DNA of 64,000 nucleotides from Streptomyces griseoviridis (lineage in GTDB: Bacteria; Actinomycetota; Actinomycetes; Streptomycetales; Streptomycetaceae). Location of the stretch: assembly GCA_014649155.1 (NCBI GenBank), contig BMSM01000027.1:29386-93385 (forward strand). Direction: 5' to 3'. The position numbers and the translations under genes are program-made. Positions 15,931 to 25,676 of this stretch are shown one piece after another. A model generated the notes under the pieces. That model searched no databases and was not told the DNA's origin. It worked only from the letters and a program-made list of their open reading frames with translations. The stretch's first letter is position 1. Each line of letters starts with the position of its first letter.

Positions 15931-16332
15931 ATGAGTTCCCAGGAAGACGCCGATCGTCTACGCCCACCCGGAGCCGAAGTCGCTCAACGGCTCGCTGAAG
16001 GATGTCGCGGTCTCCACGCTGGAGTCCGCCGGGCACGAGGTACGGGTGAGCGATCTCTATGCGATGAACTGGAAGGCGGTCGTGGACGCCACGGACTACG
16101 CCCCGACACATCGAGCCCGCTGAAGGTCGCCCGGGACTCGGGCCGGGCCTTCGACGCCGGGACGCTCGCGCCGGACGTCCGCGCCGAGCAGGAGAAGCTG
16201 CTGTGGGCCGACACGCTCGTCTTCCCGTTCCCGCTGTGGTGGAACACGATGCCCGCGATCCTCAAGGACTGGGTGGACCGGGTGTTCACCTCCCGCTTCG
16301 CGTACGGCGTCGGCGAGCACCGCGACACGTGA
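15931..16332 (+). pseudogene. NAD(P)H:quinone oxidoreductase (flavodoxin-like), frameshifted and truncated
   Basis: ATG 15931 starts a reading that must shift within a few codons to give KTPIVYAHPEPKSLNGSL, the N-terminus of KefF/MdaB-like flavodoxin-fold reductases. That frame stops at about 16123; a second shift resumes LKVARDSGRAFDAG and later LVFPFPLWWNTMPAILKDWV, the substrate/FMN-side motif. It ends prematurely at 16332 after the FTSRFAYG segment, about 110 residues short of the family. At least two frameshifts plus truncation make it non-functional. Confidence 0.8.
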
Positions 16333-16587
16333 AGGAGGGACTGGAACCGGCGGGCCGCACGGGTTTCGGGCCGCACGTGCGCCGTTGACCGCCAGCGATG
16401 GAACAGGACGAGCTGAGGCGCGGACCCAATAACAGCCCGGGAGCCCGCGCCGCGCCCGGCAGGCAGTCGCGTCCGTCACCGCAGTCGGCCCGCGCCCCCT
16501 CCTTCGAGGCGGTGCGCATGCCGGTCTCGACCATGAAGGCGCGGATGACGACTCCCGGACGGGCCCCCGCGGGCGCGGTCAGGTACC

Positions 16588-16952
16588 TTCGGCGACGTCA
16601 TCGCGGTGAACGCGTGGAACACTTGCACACAAAAAGCCCGCACCGGCCAAGGCCGGCGTCATCCGGCCCCAGGCCGAGGGGGCGAGGCGGTGGCAGGGGG
16701 AGGCGGCCCCGCAGGGCGGTTCCACGTGCTGCGGCACACCTCCGCGTCGATCATGCTGGAGGAGGGCGAGTCGGTGGTGACGTCGGCCCGTCGGCCGGGG
16801 CACTCCTCACCGGCGATCACCCTCGGTTACTATGCACACTTCATGCCGAGGCCGGAGGCCGGGAGCAAGGGGCGCAGGGCCGTCGACGCACTGCTGGAGA
16901 GGACGGGAGGCAGCATGCCGGTCCGAACTCCCCAGATCCTCCCCATGGCTGA
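16588..16952 (+). pseudogene. Tyrosine recombinase (phage/ICE integrase) C-terminal remnant
   Basis: Pieces in three frames add up to the C-terminal half of an actinobacterial integrase: FGDVIAVNAWNT, then KAGVIRPQAEGARRWQ, then FHVLRHTSASIMLEEGESV with the catalytic Arg/His, GHSS and the Tyr-containing GYYAHFMP, and finally NSPDPPHG before TGA 16950. At least two or three frameshifts separate them and the N-terminal half is absent. It marks a former integration event; no tRNA gene or att duplication was recognised beside it. Between 16333 and 16587 nothing recognisable was found. Confidence 0.8.
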
Positions 16953-17031
16953 TCCCGGACGGACTCACCCGATGAGCGGTTCAAGGAGTGGTCGTGGAAC
17001 GCAAGGCCAAGTGGGCGGTTCGGGTTCAGGA

Positions 17032-17991
17032 ATGCTGAGGCACGTCACCGCCACCCGCTACATCGAGCCCCTCACCACCGGCGGCTCCGTCCCCGCCGTC
17101 GTCGAGGCCGACGACCTCGGGACCTACGTGGTGAAGTTCACCGGCTCCGCGCAGGGCCGCAGGGCGCTGGTCGCCGAGGTGATCGTCGGGGAGCTGGCGC
17201 GGGCGCTGGGGCTGCGCTTCCCCGAGCTGGTGCTGGTCGGCTTCGACCCGGTGATCGCCGCGGACGAGCCGCACCAGGAGGTGCGCGAACTCCACCGGGC
17301 CAGCGCCGGCGTCAACCTGGGCATGGACCATCTCCCGGGCGCCGTCGACTTCACCCCCGAGGCCGCCCGGACCTTCCCGGTCGACCCGGTGGAGGCGGGG
17401 CGGATCGTCTGGTTCGACGCCCTCACCGCCAACGTCGACCGGACGGTGCACAGCTCGAACCTGATGATCTGGCCGACCCTCGGCACCGTCCCGCCCCGGC
17501 TCTGGCTGATCGACCACGGCGCCGCCCTCGTCTTCCACCACCGGTGGGAGAGCGCGGACCCCGCCAAGGCGTACGACTTCCGCCACCACGCCCTCGGCCG
17601 CTACGCCCCCGACGTGCGGGCCGCCGACGCGGAACTGGCGCCGAGGGTCACCGAGGGGCTGCTGCGCGGGATCGCCGCCGAGGTCCCGGACGCCTGGCTC
17701 GCCGCCGAGGAGGGCTTCGCCGGCCCCGACGACGTACGCCGGGCCTACGTCGACCACCTGTACGCGCGCGTCCGGGCCTCCGCGGCCTGGCTCCCCACCG
17801 ACTTCCCCACCGGGGACGAACTCGCCGCCGAGGACGCCCGCCGGGCGGAGCGCACCCGGCGGGGCCGCCCGGACTGGCTCAAACGCGTCCCCGACCTGCA
17901 CGGCAAACCGGGAGCGGCCCAGGACTGGTCGGTCCACCTGGGCGGCGGCACCGGCGGGAAGACGGAACGACAGGAAGGACACGGCGGATGA
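17032..17991 (+). CDS. HipA-like kinase family protein
   Basis: 319 residues from ATG 17032. It begins MLRHVTATRYIEPLTTGGSV, then GTYVVKFTGSAQGRRALVAEV with the predicted ATP-binding lysine, and contains WFDALTANVDRT (catalytic loop) and LWLIDHGAAL (metal-binding Asp). This is the stand-alone HipA-like/PI3K-fold family common in Streptomyces; there is no HipB antitoxin gene next to it, so a toxin role is not implied. It overlaps the next gene by ATGA, indicating a two-gene operon. Confidence 0.8.
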   Translation: MLRHVTATRYIEPLTTGGSVPAVVEADDLGTYVVKFTGSAQGRRALVAEVIVGELARALGLRFPELVLVGFDPVIAADEPHQEVRELHRASAGVNLGMDHLPGAVDFTPEAARTFPVDPVEAGRIVWFDALTANVDRTVHSSNLMIWPTLGTVPPRLWLIDHGAALVFHHRWESADPAKAYDFRHHALGRYAPDVRAADAELAPRVTEGLLRGIAAEVPDAWLAAEEGFAGPDDVRRAYVDHLYARVRASAAWLPTDFPTGDELAAEDARRAERTRRGRPDWLKRVPDLHGKPGAAQDWSVHLGGGTGGKTERQEGHGG

Positions 17992-18275
17992 CGGACGACG
18001 AGCGGCGCGTGGAGATCGAGTACTGCACCCAGTGCCGCTGGCTGCCGAGGGCGGCCTGGCTGGCGCAGGAACTGCTCACCACCTTCGAGGCGGAGCTGAC
18101 CGAGGTGGCGCTGAAGCCCGGCACCGGGGGCGTCTTCGTCGTCCGGGCCGCCGGCGAGGTCGTCTGGGACCGCCGGGAGCACGGCTTCCCGGAGCCGACG
18201 GCCGTCAAGAAGGCCGTACGCGACCGAGTGGCCCCGGGCAGGACCCTGGGCCACTCGGAGAAGACCGGCCGGTGA
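17988..18275 (+). CDS. SelT/SelW/SelH-family (Rdx) thioredoxin-like protein
   Basis: 95 residues, ATG 17988 overlapping the upstream stop. The motif YCTQCRW near residue 12 is the CxxC redox centre of the Rdx family (Cys replaces selenocysteine), followed by the conserved GTGGVFVVRAAGEVVWDR. It is a small cytosolic oxidoreductase of unknown partner, possibly serving the coupled HipA-like kinase. Its stop lies one base from the opposing aceB stop. Confidence 0.85.
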   Translation: MTDDERRVEIEYCTQCRWLPRAAWLAQELLTTFEAELTEVALKPGTGGVFVVRAAGEVVWDRREHGFPEPTAVKKAVRDRVAPGRTLGHSEKTGR

Positions 18276-18276
18276 C

Positions 18277-19899
<1,623 letters not shown>

Positions 19900-19920
19900 G
19901 AGCTGTCACTTCCTTCGAAC

Positions 19921-19954
19921 AGGCACAGGCACTTCTGAGGCACAGGCACTTCTG
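19921..19954. repeat. Perfect 17-bp tandem duplication upstream of aceB
   Basis: AGGCACAGGCACTTCTG occurs twice head to tail (19921-19937 and 19938-19954), immediately 5' of the aceB ribosome site, so it probably lies in the 5' untranslated region. The lack of any divergence suggests a recent duplication. Confidence 0.85.
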
Positions 19955-19982
19955 ATCACGGGGTAGCACAACGGATAGTAGT

Positions 19983-19997
19983 TTCCTCATGGTGGAA
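19983..19997. promoter_or_regulatory. Candidate IclR/AllR operator upstream of aceB
   Basis: TTCC-N5-GTGGAA, an imperfect inverted repeat (TTCC-N7-GGAA), 85-100 bp upstream of aceB. The same motif with identical spacing is found at 22310-22324 between the IclR gene and allantoinase. Confidence 0.45.
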
Positions 19998-20033
19998 GTT
20001 CAATGGTTTGTTGATGTCGAGATACCGCGTGGT

Positions 20034-20702
20034 TCACTCCCTCCGCCCCGGGCTCCTCCGCCCCGGGCTCCTCCGCCCGGGATTCTCCTGTCCGGGGCGC
20101 CCTTGCCCGAGGTGGACGAGATCCGCCTCGGTGTCGATGTCGTAGGGCCGCGCCACGTCACCGCACTCCACGAGCGTGATCTCCCGCGCGTGCTCCTTGA
20201 GGTAGGCCCGCGCCCCCCGGTCGCCCTCGGCCGCCGCGGCCACCCCCGTCCAGTGGTCCGCGCCGAGCAGCACCGGATGCCCCCGGACACCGGCGTACGC
20301 GGCCGAGGCGAGCGTCGCCGCGTCCCGGAAGGCGCCCCGGACCCGGGCCACCGCCTCCGCGCCGATGCCGGGCTGGTCCACCAGGCAGACCAGTGCCCCC
20401 CGGGCGCCCGTCCCGGCCAGCGACTGGAGACCGGCCCGCAGGGACGACCCCATGCCCTGCTCCCACTCCGGGTTCTCCACCACCACGCACCCGTCCAGCG
20501 CCGCCCGCGCGCGTACGTCATCGGCTCGCGCCCCCAGCACGACGTGCACGCGGGCGCAGCCACCCGCGCGCAGGGTGCGCACCGCATGCTCGGCCAGGGG
20601 GCGGCCACGGTGTTCCAGCAGGGCCTTGGGGCGTCCGCCGAGGCGCCGCCCGCCGCCCGCCGCGAGCAGCAGGGCGATGACCTGGTCTTCGTACTCCGTC
20701 AT
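20034..20702 (-). CDS. MocA-like nucleotidyltransferase
   Basis: 222 residues, ATG 20702. The nucleotide-binding motif LLLAAGGGRRLGGRPKALL, LVCLVDQPGIGA and YDIDTEADL mark the MobA/MocA-type NTP-transferase family, which includes the CTP:molybdopterin cytidylyltransferase that supplies xanthine dehydrogenase. That would fit the purine-catabolic neighbourhood. The last ~25 residues (repeated PGRRS units) go beyond the family end and come from a GC-rich repeat. Xanthine dehydrogenase subunits themselves are not in the window. Confidence 0.75.
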   Translation of the reverse strand: MTEYEDQVIALLLAAGGGRRLGGRPKALLEHRGRPLAEHAVRTLRAGGCARVHVVLGARADDVRARAALDGCVVVENPEWEQGMGSSLRAGLQSLAGTGARGALVCLVDQPGIGAEAVARVRGAFRDAATLASAAYAGVRGHPVLLGADHWTGVAAAAEGDRGARAYLKEHAREITLVECGDVARPYDIDTEADLVHLGQGRPGQENPGRRSPGRRSPGRRE

Positions 20703-20921
20703 GGGTCCTGCATACCGGAGCGCGCGGCCGACACCCCGGCGGGCGCCGGGTTTCGGGGGACTTGTTTTCGGCCTGCGCTGTGGCGCGGGCCCGCCGGGGT
20801 GGCGTTTACTGACCCGCGTCCCCCCGGCGCCCACCAGCGTCCTCGGGGATGCGGGCGCCATCAGGGGGCAAGGGGAATGCATCACGAGAGGGCGCACAAC
20901 GGCGTGCGAGGGGGAGGGACC

Positions 20922-21341
20922 GTGTTGCGTGGCGTGGGGCGGGAGCGCATGGCCGACGGCGTGGGACGGGAACGGACGACCGCGGGCGCGGGCCGGGAGC
21001 GAGCGACCGCGGACGTGGGTCAGGAGCGCGTGGCCGCCGGTGAAGAGGACGTGCGGGTGCGGGAGTTGCGGACCGCGGTGGCCCGGCTGCGCCGGCTGCT
21101 CGCCGCGTTGCCCGCGGAGTTCCCGGACCGGGGCATCGCCGAGGAGGAGCTGGCCGGTCTCGCCGCCATGGCGGCGGACGGCGTGCCGGAGGTGCCGCGG
21201 CTGCGGCGCTCCCTGCTGCTGCTCGCCGGCGCGATCGGCTCGGTCAGCGCCCTGTCGGCCGGGCTGACGGAGGTCCGGCACGCGGTCGAACTCTTCGGAG
21301 AGCCGCCGCGTCGCCGCGCCGCTGAGCCGCCGCGCCGCTGA
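20922..21341 (+). CDS. Small Streptomyces protein of unknown function (DUF5955-like)
   Basis: 139 residues from GTG 20922 behind GGGGAGGGA. The first ~45 residues are five 9-residue repeats of the type VGRERMADG/VGRERTTAG. The helical core (VRELRTAVARLRRLLAAL to LTEVRHAVELFG) resembles a conserved streptomycete domain, possibly DUF5955; I am not certain of the assignment. The gene ends inside a 16-bp tandem repeat. It stands alone between the mocA-like gene and the IclR regulator. Confidence 0.6.
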   Translation: MLRGVGRERMADGVGRERTTAGAGRERATADVGQERVAAGEEDVRVRELRTAVARLRRLLAALPAEFPDRGIAEEELAGLAAMAADGVPEVPRLRRSLLLLAGAIGSVSALSAGLTEVRHAVELFGEPPRRRAAEPPRR

Positions 21342-21368
21342 GCCGCCGCGCCGCTGAGCCGCCGCGCC
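21321..21368. repeat. 16-bp tandem repeat across a stop codon
   Basis: GCTGAGCCGCCGCGCC is repeated three times without change (21321-21336, 21337-21352, 21353-21368). The stop TGA of the preceding gene (21339-21341) lies in the second unit. As 16 is not a multiple of three, loss or gain of a unit would shift the reading frame of the C-terminus. Confidence 0.85.
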
Positions 21369-21399
21369 GCAGCGCCGTCGAGGCGCGGGGGCGCCCCGG

Positions 21400-22209
21400 T
21401 CAGGCGGCCGGGCCGCCGTGCCCGGAGGCGAGGAGGGTCTCCGACAGCTCCGCCGCCACCTGCCGCAGGACCGGCACGATGGTGGCGGTCGCGGCCTCGG
21501 TGACCCGGCCGGCCGGGCCGGAGATCGAGATGGCCGCGGCGGTGGGGGAGTCGGGCACGGACACGGCCAGGCAACGCACCCCGATCTCCTGCTCGTTGTC
21601 GTCGATCGCGTACCCCTGCCGCCGGACCTCTTCCAGCGCCGCGAGGAACCCGTCCGGCGTGGTGATCGTCTTCTCCGTCGCGGCGGGCATCCCGGTGCGG
21701 GCCAGCAGCGCCCGTACCTCCTCCGGCGGGAAGGAGGCGAGCAGCGCCTTGCCCACGCCGGTGGAGTGCGGCAGCACCCGCCGGCCGACCTCGGTGAACA
21801 TCCGCATCGAGTGCTTGGACGGCACCTGGGCCACGTACACGATCTCGTCGCCGTCCAGCAGCGCCATGTTCGCCGTCTCGCCGGTTACCTCGACCAGCCG
21901 GGCGAGATGGGGGCGCGCCCAGGTGCCGAGCAGCCGGGACGCCGACTCGCCGAGCCGGATCAGCCGAGGCCCGAGCGCGTACCGCCGGTTGGGCTGCTGA
22001 CGGACGTACCCGCAGGCCACCAGGGTGCGCATCAGGCGGTGGATGGTGGGCAGCGGCAGTCCGCTGCTCGCGGACAGCTCGCTGAGGCCGACCTCGCCGC
22101 CCGCGTCCGCCATCCGTTCGAGCAGGTCGAAGGCGCGCTCCAGGGACTGGACGCCGCCGCTCGCGGCGGGCCTGGCGGAGTCGGTGGTGCTGGCGCTGGA
22201 CGTCGGCAC
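21400..22209 (-). CDS. allR: IclR-family regulator of allantoin genes (AllR-like)
   Basis: 269 residues from GTG 22209, chosen because GAAAGGAA lies just upstream. The N-terminal winged helix (VQSLERAFDLLERMADAGG, GLSELSASSGLPLPTIHRLMRTL) is followed by an IclR effector domain (about 100-265; MRMFTEVGRRVLPHSTGVGKALLA, EEVRRQGYAIDDNEQEIGVRCLAVSV). Divergent from allantoinase and close to aceB, it matches the position of the AllR repressor known in S. coelicolor, whose effectors are allantoin-pathway intermediates. The name is inferred from context. Confidence 0.82.
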   Translation of the reverse strand: MPTSSASTTDSARPAASGGVQSLERAFDLLERMADAGGEVGLSELSASSGLPLPTIHRLMRTLVACGYVRQQPNRRYALGPRLIRLGESASRLLGTWARPHLARLVEVTGETANMALLDGDEIVYVAQVPSKHSMRMFTEVGRRVLPHSTGVGKALLASFPPEEVRALLARTGMPAATEKTITTPDGFLAALEEVRRQGYAIDDNEQEIGVRCLAVSVPDSPTAAAISISGPAGRVTEAATATIVPVLRQVAAELSETLLASGHGGPAA

Positions 22210-22309
22210 GGCGCGTTCCTTTCGGGGCGGACGGGAGGGCAGAAGCCTACCCGGCGGCCGGTTGACTCCCTGCTTGTGCATAGCTACGTTCTGCTTGTCG
22301 AAATAGTAA

Positions 22310-22324
22310 TTCCGCTTTGTGGAA
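22310..22324. promoter_or_regulatory. Candidate AllR operator between allR and allB
   Basis: TTCC-GCTTT-GTGGAA at 22310-22324 matches TTCC-TCATG-GTGGAA upstream of aceB. It lies in the divergent promoter region about 100 bp from the IclR start. Confidence 0.45.
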
Positions 22325-22402
22325 ACGTCTAGAGGTTCCATCGCGCGCCGGCCCCCGGCGCGCGGTGCCCCTTGACGGCGCGCGGGAGGCGGAGGGAAGC
22401 TC

Positions 22403-22421
22403 CTTCAACAGAACGTTGAAG
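22403..22421. promoter_or_regulatory. Inverted repeat in the allB promoter
   Basis: CTTCAAC-AGAAC-GTTGAAG is a perfect 7-bp inverted repeat with a five-base spacer, ending about 45 bases before the allantoinase start. Its place over or just upstream of the promoter suggests a second regulator site. Confidence 0.45.
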
Positions 22422-22465
22422 TCCGTTACGTGGCGGTTAACACGTATACAGCGAGAGGGGTTCGG

Positions 22466-23803
22466 GTGTCCGGAGCTGAACTGGTGCTGCGTTCCACACG
22501 GGTCGTCACACCCGAGGGGACGCGCGCCGCGTCGATCCAGGTGACCGGGGAGACGATCACGGCCGTCCTGCCGTACGACGCCCCCGTCCCGGCCGGTGCC
22601 CGCGTCGAGGACGTCGGCGACCACGTCGTCCTGCCCGGCCTGGTCGACACCCACGTGCACGTCAACGACCCCGGCCGCACCGAGTGGGAGGGCTTCTGGA
22701 CCGCCACCCGGGCCGCCGCGGCCGGCGGCGTCACCACCCTCGTCGACATGCCGCTCAACTCCCTCCCGCCCACCACCACCGTCGACCACCTGGAGACCAA
22801 GCGGAAGGTCGCCGCCGACAAGGCCCACGTCGACGTCGGCTTCTGGGGCGGCGCGCTCCCGGACAACGTGCCCGACCTGCGCCCGCTGCACGAGGCCGGC
22901 GTCTTCGGCTTCAAGGCGTTCCTCTCCCCGTCGGGCGTGGACGAGTTCCCGCACCTCGACCACGAGCAGCTCGCCCGCTCCCTGGCCGAGATCTCCTCCT
23001 TCGGCGGCCTGCTGATCGTGCACGCCGAGGACCCGCACCACCTGGCCGCCGCCCCGCAGCAGGGCGGCCCGCACTACCGGAACTTCCTCGCCAGCCGCCC
23101 GCGCGACGCCGAGAACACCGCCATTGCCGCCCTCATCGCCCAGGCGAAACGGTTCGACGCCCGCGTCCACGTCCTGCACCTGTCCTCCAGCGACGCGCTC
23201 CCGCTGATCGCCGAGGCCAGGGCCGAGGGCGTCCGCCTCACCGTCGAGACCTGCCCCCACTACCTCACCCTGACCGCCGAGGAAGTCCCGGACGGCGCCA
23301 GCGAGTTCAAGTGCTGTCCGCCCATCCGCGAGGCCGCCAACCAGGACCTGCTGTGGCAGGCGCTGGCCGACGGCACCATCGACTGCGTGGTCACCGACCA
23401 CTCGCCGTCCACCGCCGACCTCAAGACCGACGACTTCGCCACCGCCTGGGGCGGCATCTCCGGCCTCCAGCTCAGCCTGCCGGCCATGTGGACCGCCGCC
23501 CGCGCCCGCGGCCACGCCCTGGAGGACGTCGTCCGCTGGATGTCCGCGCGCACCGCCGCCCTGGTCGGACTGACCGGCAAGGGCGCCATCGAGGCGGGCC
23601 GCGACGCCGACTTCGCGGTCCTCGCCCCCGACGAGACGTTCACCGTCGACCCGGCCGCCCTCCAGCACCGCAACCGCGTCACCGCGTACGCGGGCCGCAC
23701 CCTGTACGGCGTCGTGAAGTCCACCTGGCTGCGCGGCCGACGCGTCGTGCACGAGGGCGCGTTCACCGAACCGAAGGGACGGCTCCTCTCCCGCACCCCC
23801 TGA
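22466..23803 (+). CDS. allB: Allantoinase
   Basis: 445 residues from GTG 22466 with GAGAGGGG upstream; an upstream in-frame GTG (22430) lacks such a site. A cyclic amidohydrolase: metal ligands in DTHVHVNDPG, the carboxylated lysine in FGFKAFLSPSG, histidines in IVHAEDPHH and VHVLHLSSSD, and the Asp in CVVTDHSPS. It opens allantoin to allantoate. Allantoicase follows 46 bp downstream in the same operon. Confidence 0.93.
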   Translation: MSGAELVLRSTRVVTPEGTRAASIQVTGETITAVLPYDAPVPAGARVEDVGDHVVLPGLVDTHVHVNDPGRTEWEGFWTATRAAAAGGVTTLVDMPLNSLPPTTTVDHLETKRKVAADKAHVDVGFWGGALPDNVPDLRPLHEAGVFGFKAFLSPSGVDEFPHLDHEQLARSLAEISSFGGLLIVHAEDPHHLAAAPQQGGPHYRNFLASRPRDAENTAIAALIAQAKRFDARVHVLHLSSSDALPLIAEARAEGVRLTVETCPHYLTLTAEEVPDGASEFKCCPPIREAANQDLLWQALADGTIDCVVTDHSPSTADLKTDDFATAWGGISGLQLSLPAMWTAARARGHALEDVVRWMSARTAALVGLTGKGAIEAGRDADFAVLAPDETFTVDPAALQHRNRVTAYAGRTLYGVVKSTWLRGRRVVHEGAFTEPKGRLLSRTP

Positions 23804-23849
23804 CCCTCTCCCGACCGTGCCCGACGACCGAAAGGCAGAACTGATCACC

Positions 23850-24965
23850 GTGACGGCGACCTCGATGTTCACCGGCGACGCGAACCCCTACGCGGGCGGC
23901 GACCCGTACGCGGACTACCGCACCGCCGACTTCCCCTTCACCCACCTCGCCGACCTCGCCGACCGGCGGCTCGGCGCCGGTGTCATCGCCGCCAACGACG
24001 AGTTCTTCGCCCAGCGCGAGAACCTGCTGGTACCCGAGCGGGCCGAGTTCGACCCCGAGCACTTCGGCCACAAGGGCAAGGTCATGGACGGCTGGGAGAC
24101 CCGCCGCCGCCGCGGCGCCTCCGCCGAGCACCCCTGGCCCACCGCCGACGACCACGACTGGGCGCTGGTCCGCCTCGGCGCGCCCGGGGTGATCCGCGGC
24201 ATCGTCGTCGACACCGCCCACTTCCGCGGCAACTACCCGCAGGCCGTGTCGGTCGAGGCCACCTCGGTGCCGGGTTCCCCGTCGCCCGGGGCCCTCCTCG
24301 CCGACGACGTGAAGTGGACGACGCTCGTCCCCCGTACCGCCGTGGGCGGCCACGCCGCCAACGGCTTCGCGGTCGACGCCGAGCAGCGCTTCACCCACCT
24401 CCGCGTCAACCAGCACCCCGACGGCGGCATCGCCCGCCTGCGGGTGTACGGCGAGGTCGTCCCGGACCCCGCCTGGCTCGCCGCGCTCGGCACCTTCGAC
24501 GTGGTCGCGCTGGAGAACGGCGGCCGGGTCGAGGACGCCTCCAACCTCTTCTACTCGCCGGCCACCAACACCATCCAGCCGGGCCGCTCCCGCAAGATGG
24601 ACGACGGCTGGGAGACGCGCCGCCGCCGCGACCAGGGCCACGACTGGATCTCCTACGGCCTGGCCGGCCGCTCCGCGATCCGCGCGCTGGAGATCGACAC
24701 GGCCTGTCTGAAGGGCAACGCGGCCGGCTGGGCCTCGGTCTCCGTACGCGACGGCGAGGACGGCGAGTGGCGCGAGATCCTGCCCCGCACCCGCCTGCAA
24801 CCCGACACGAACCACCGTTTCGTGCTCCCCGAGGAGGCCGTCGGCACGCACGCGCGCGTGGACATCTTCCCCGACGGCGGCATCTCCCGCCTGCGGCTGT
24901 TCGGCTCCCTCACCGAGGACGGCGCGGCCCGCCTCGCCGCCCGCCACCAGGAACTGGGCGGCTGA
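23850..24965 (+). CDS. alc: Allantoicase
   Basis: 371 residues if GTG 23850 is the start; GTG 23817 (382 residues) is also in frame. The two tandem allantoicase domains are plain: GKVMDGWETRRRRG near residue 75 and SRKMDDGWETRRRRD near 250, each followed by a HDW block. The enzyme cleaves allantoate to ureidoglycolate and urea; ureidoglycolate then yields glyoxylate, the substrate of the malate synthase encoded 4 kb away. Confidence 0.93.
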   Translation: MTATSMFTGDANPYAGGDPYADYRTADFPFTHLADLADRRLGAGVIAANDEFFAQRENLLVPERAEFDPEHFGHKGKVMDGWETRRRRGASAEHPWPTADDHDWALVRLGAPGVIRGIVVDTAHFRGNYPQAVSVEATSVPGSPSPGALLADDVKWTTLVPRTAVGGHAANGFAVDAEQRFTHLRVNQHPDGGIARLRVYGEVVPDPAWLAALGTFDVVALENGGRVEDASNLFYSPATNTIQPGRSRKMDDGWETRRRRDQGHDWISYGLAGRSAIRALEIDTACLKGNAAGWASVSVRDGEDGEWREILPRTRLQPDTNHRFVLPEEAVGTHARVDIFPDGGISRLRLFGSLTEDGAARLAARHQELGG

Positions 24966-25146
24966 CGCACGGCCCGACCGGACCGCCGGGTGGCCGGAGC
25001 CCTTCCGTCCGCCTGGCCGGCCTTCCTGCTGTCCCGCGCGGGGTGAGCGGGTCACGTGCCTCGCCCCGCGGCCGGAAGGCGTGGGGGGTCCGCGGGGCGA
25101 GGGGCGGAAGGCGCCCGGGGCCGGACGCGGCACGTCGGGGTGACGC

Positions 25147-25480
25147 TCAGCAGTCGTGGTCGACCAGGTCGAACGACGCGTAGTGGTTCGCCGTGCAGTA
25201 GTCCTCCTGGTACTCCTCGCCGGTGACGATGCGCCGGGCGCCGCGGGTGGCGGAGCCGGGCGTGATCACCGTGTACTCGTGGTGGTACCCGCCCGCCCGG
25301 CTGGGCAGCACGCCCTCGCGGTTCCGGAAGACGGTGCCGTCCTGCTCGTACGGGAAGGGGCCGCCCCGCTCGATCAGGGCCAGGGTGTCGTGGGCCTGCG
25401 CGGAAACAGGTCGCTGTGGCAGATGCCGCCGACGGCCGCGACGGAGGTGTCCGCGGAGTGCGCCGCGGCGGTCCCGCCGA
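25147..25480 (-). pseudogene. RNase Sa-type guanyl-specific ribonuclease, frameshifted
   Basis: The 3' part on the minus strand reads AHDTLALIERGGPFPY, then VFRNREGVLPSRAGGYHHEY, TRGARRIVTG and YCTANHYASFDLVDHDC before TGA at 25149. This is the Streptomyces RNase Sa family with its catalytic Glu (HHEY), Arg (TRGARR) and His (NHYASF) all kept. The 5' part (AAAHSADTSVAAVGGICHSDL) is in another frame; the shift lies near 25405, and the downstream frame has no ATG, GTG or TTG start. One indel thus separates an intact active site from its secretion signal. No barstar-like inhibitor gene adjoins. 24966-25146 holds nothing recognised. Confidence 0.75.
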
Positions 25481-25615
25481 CGATGACAAGCTCACCTTCC
25501 CCCGTGCGGGCAGCGGACCTTTCCGCCGTTCGACGTGCGGGCCGTGGTGCCGCCGGGCGCGGTGACCCCGCCGGTGGAGGGCGGTGGACGGACGCCTGTG
25601 GACCGTGCTGCCATA

Positions 25616-25669
25616 TGTCCGGACAATCGGACGACACGACTTCCCGTCAACCGCGCGCGAGGCTACGCT
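25616..25669 (+). promoter_or_regulatory. gntR operator and leaderless promoter
   Basis: TGTCCGGACA (25616-25625) is a perfect palindrome, repeated with one change at 26465 ahead of the ABC operon. TTCCCG (25641-25646), 17-bp spacer and TACGCT (25664-25669) form a possible promoter whose -10 ends 7 bases before the GTG start, so the message would have no leader. Confidence 0.5.
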
Positions 25670-25676
25670 CGGTCAC

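Noticed and set aside
16588..16952. Active integrative element
   Set aside because: The integrase is broken by several frameshifts and lacks its N-terminal half; no att repeats or tRNA gene seen.
17032..17991. HipAB toxin-antitoxin module
   Set aside because: No HipB-like HTH gene upstream; the downstream partner is a SelW-like redox protein.
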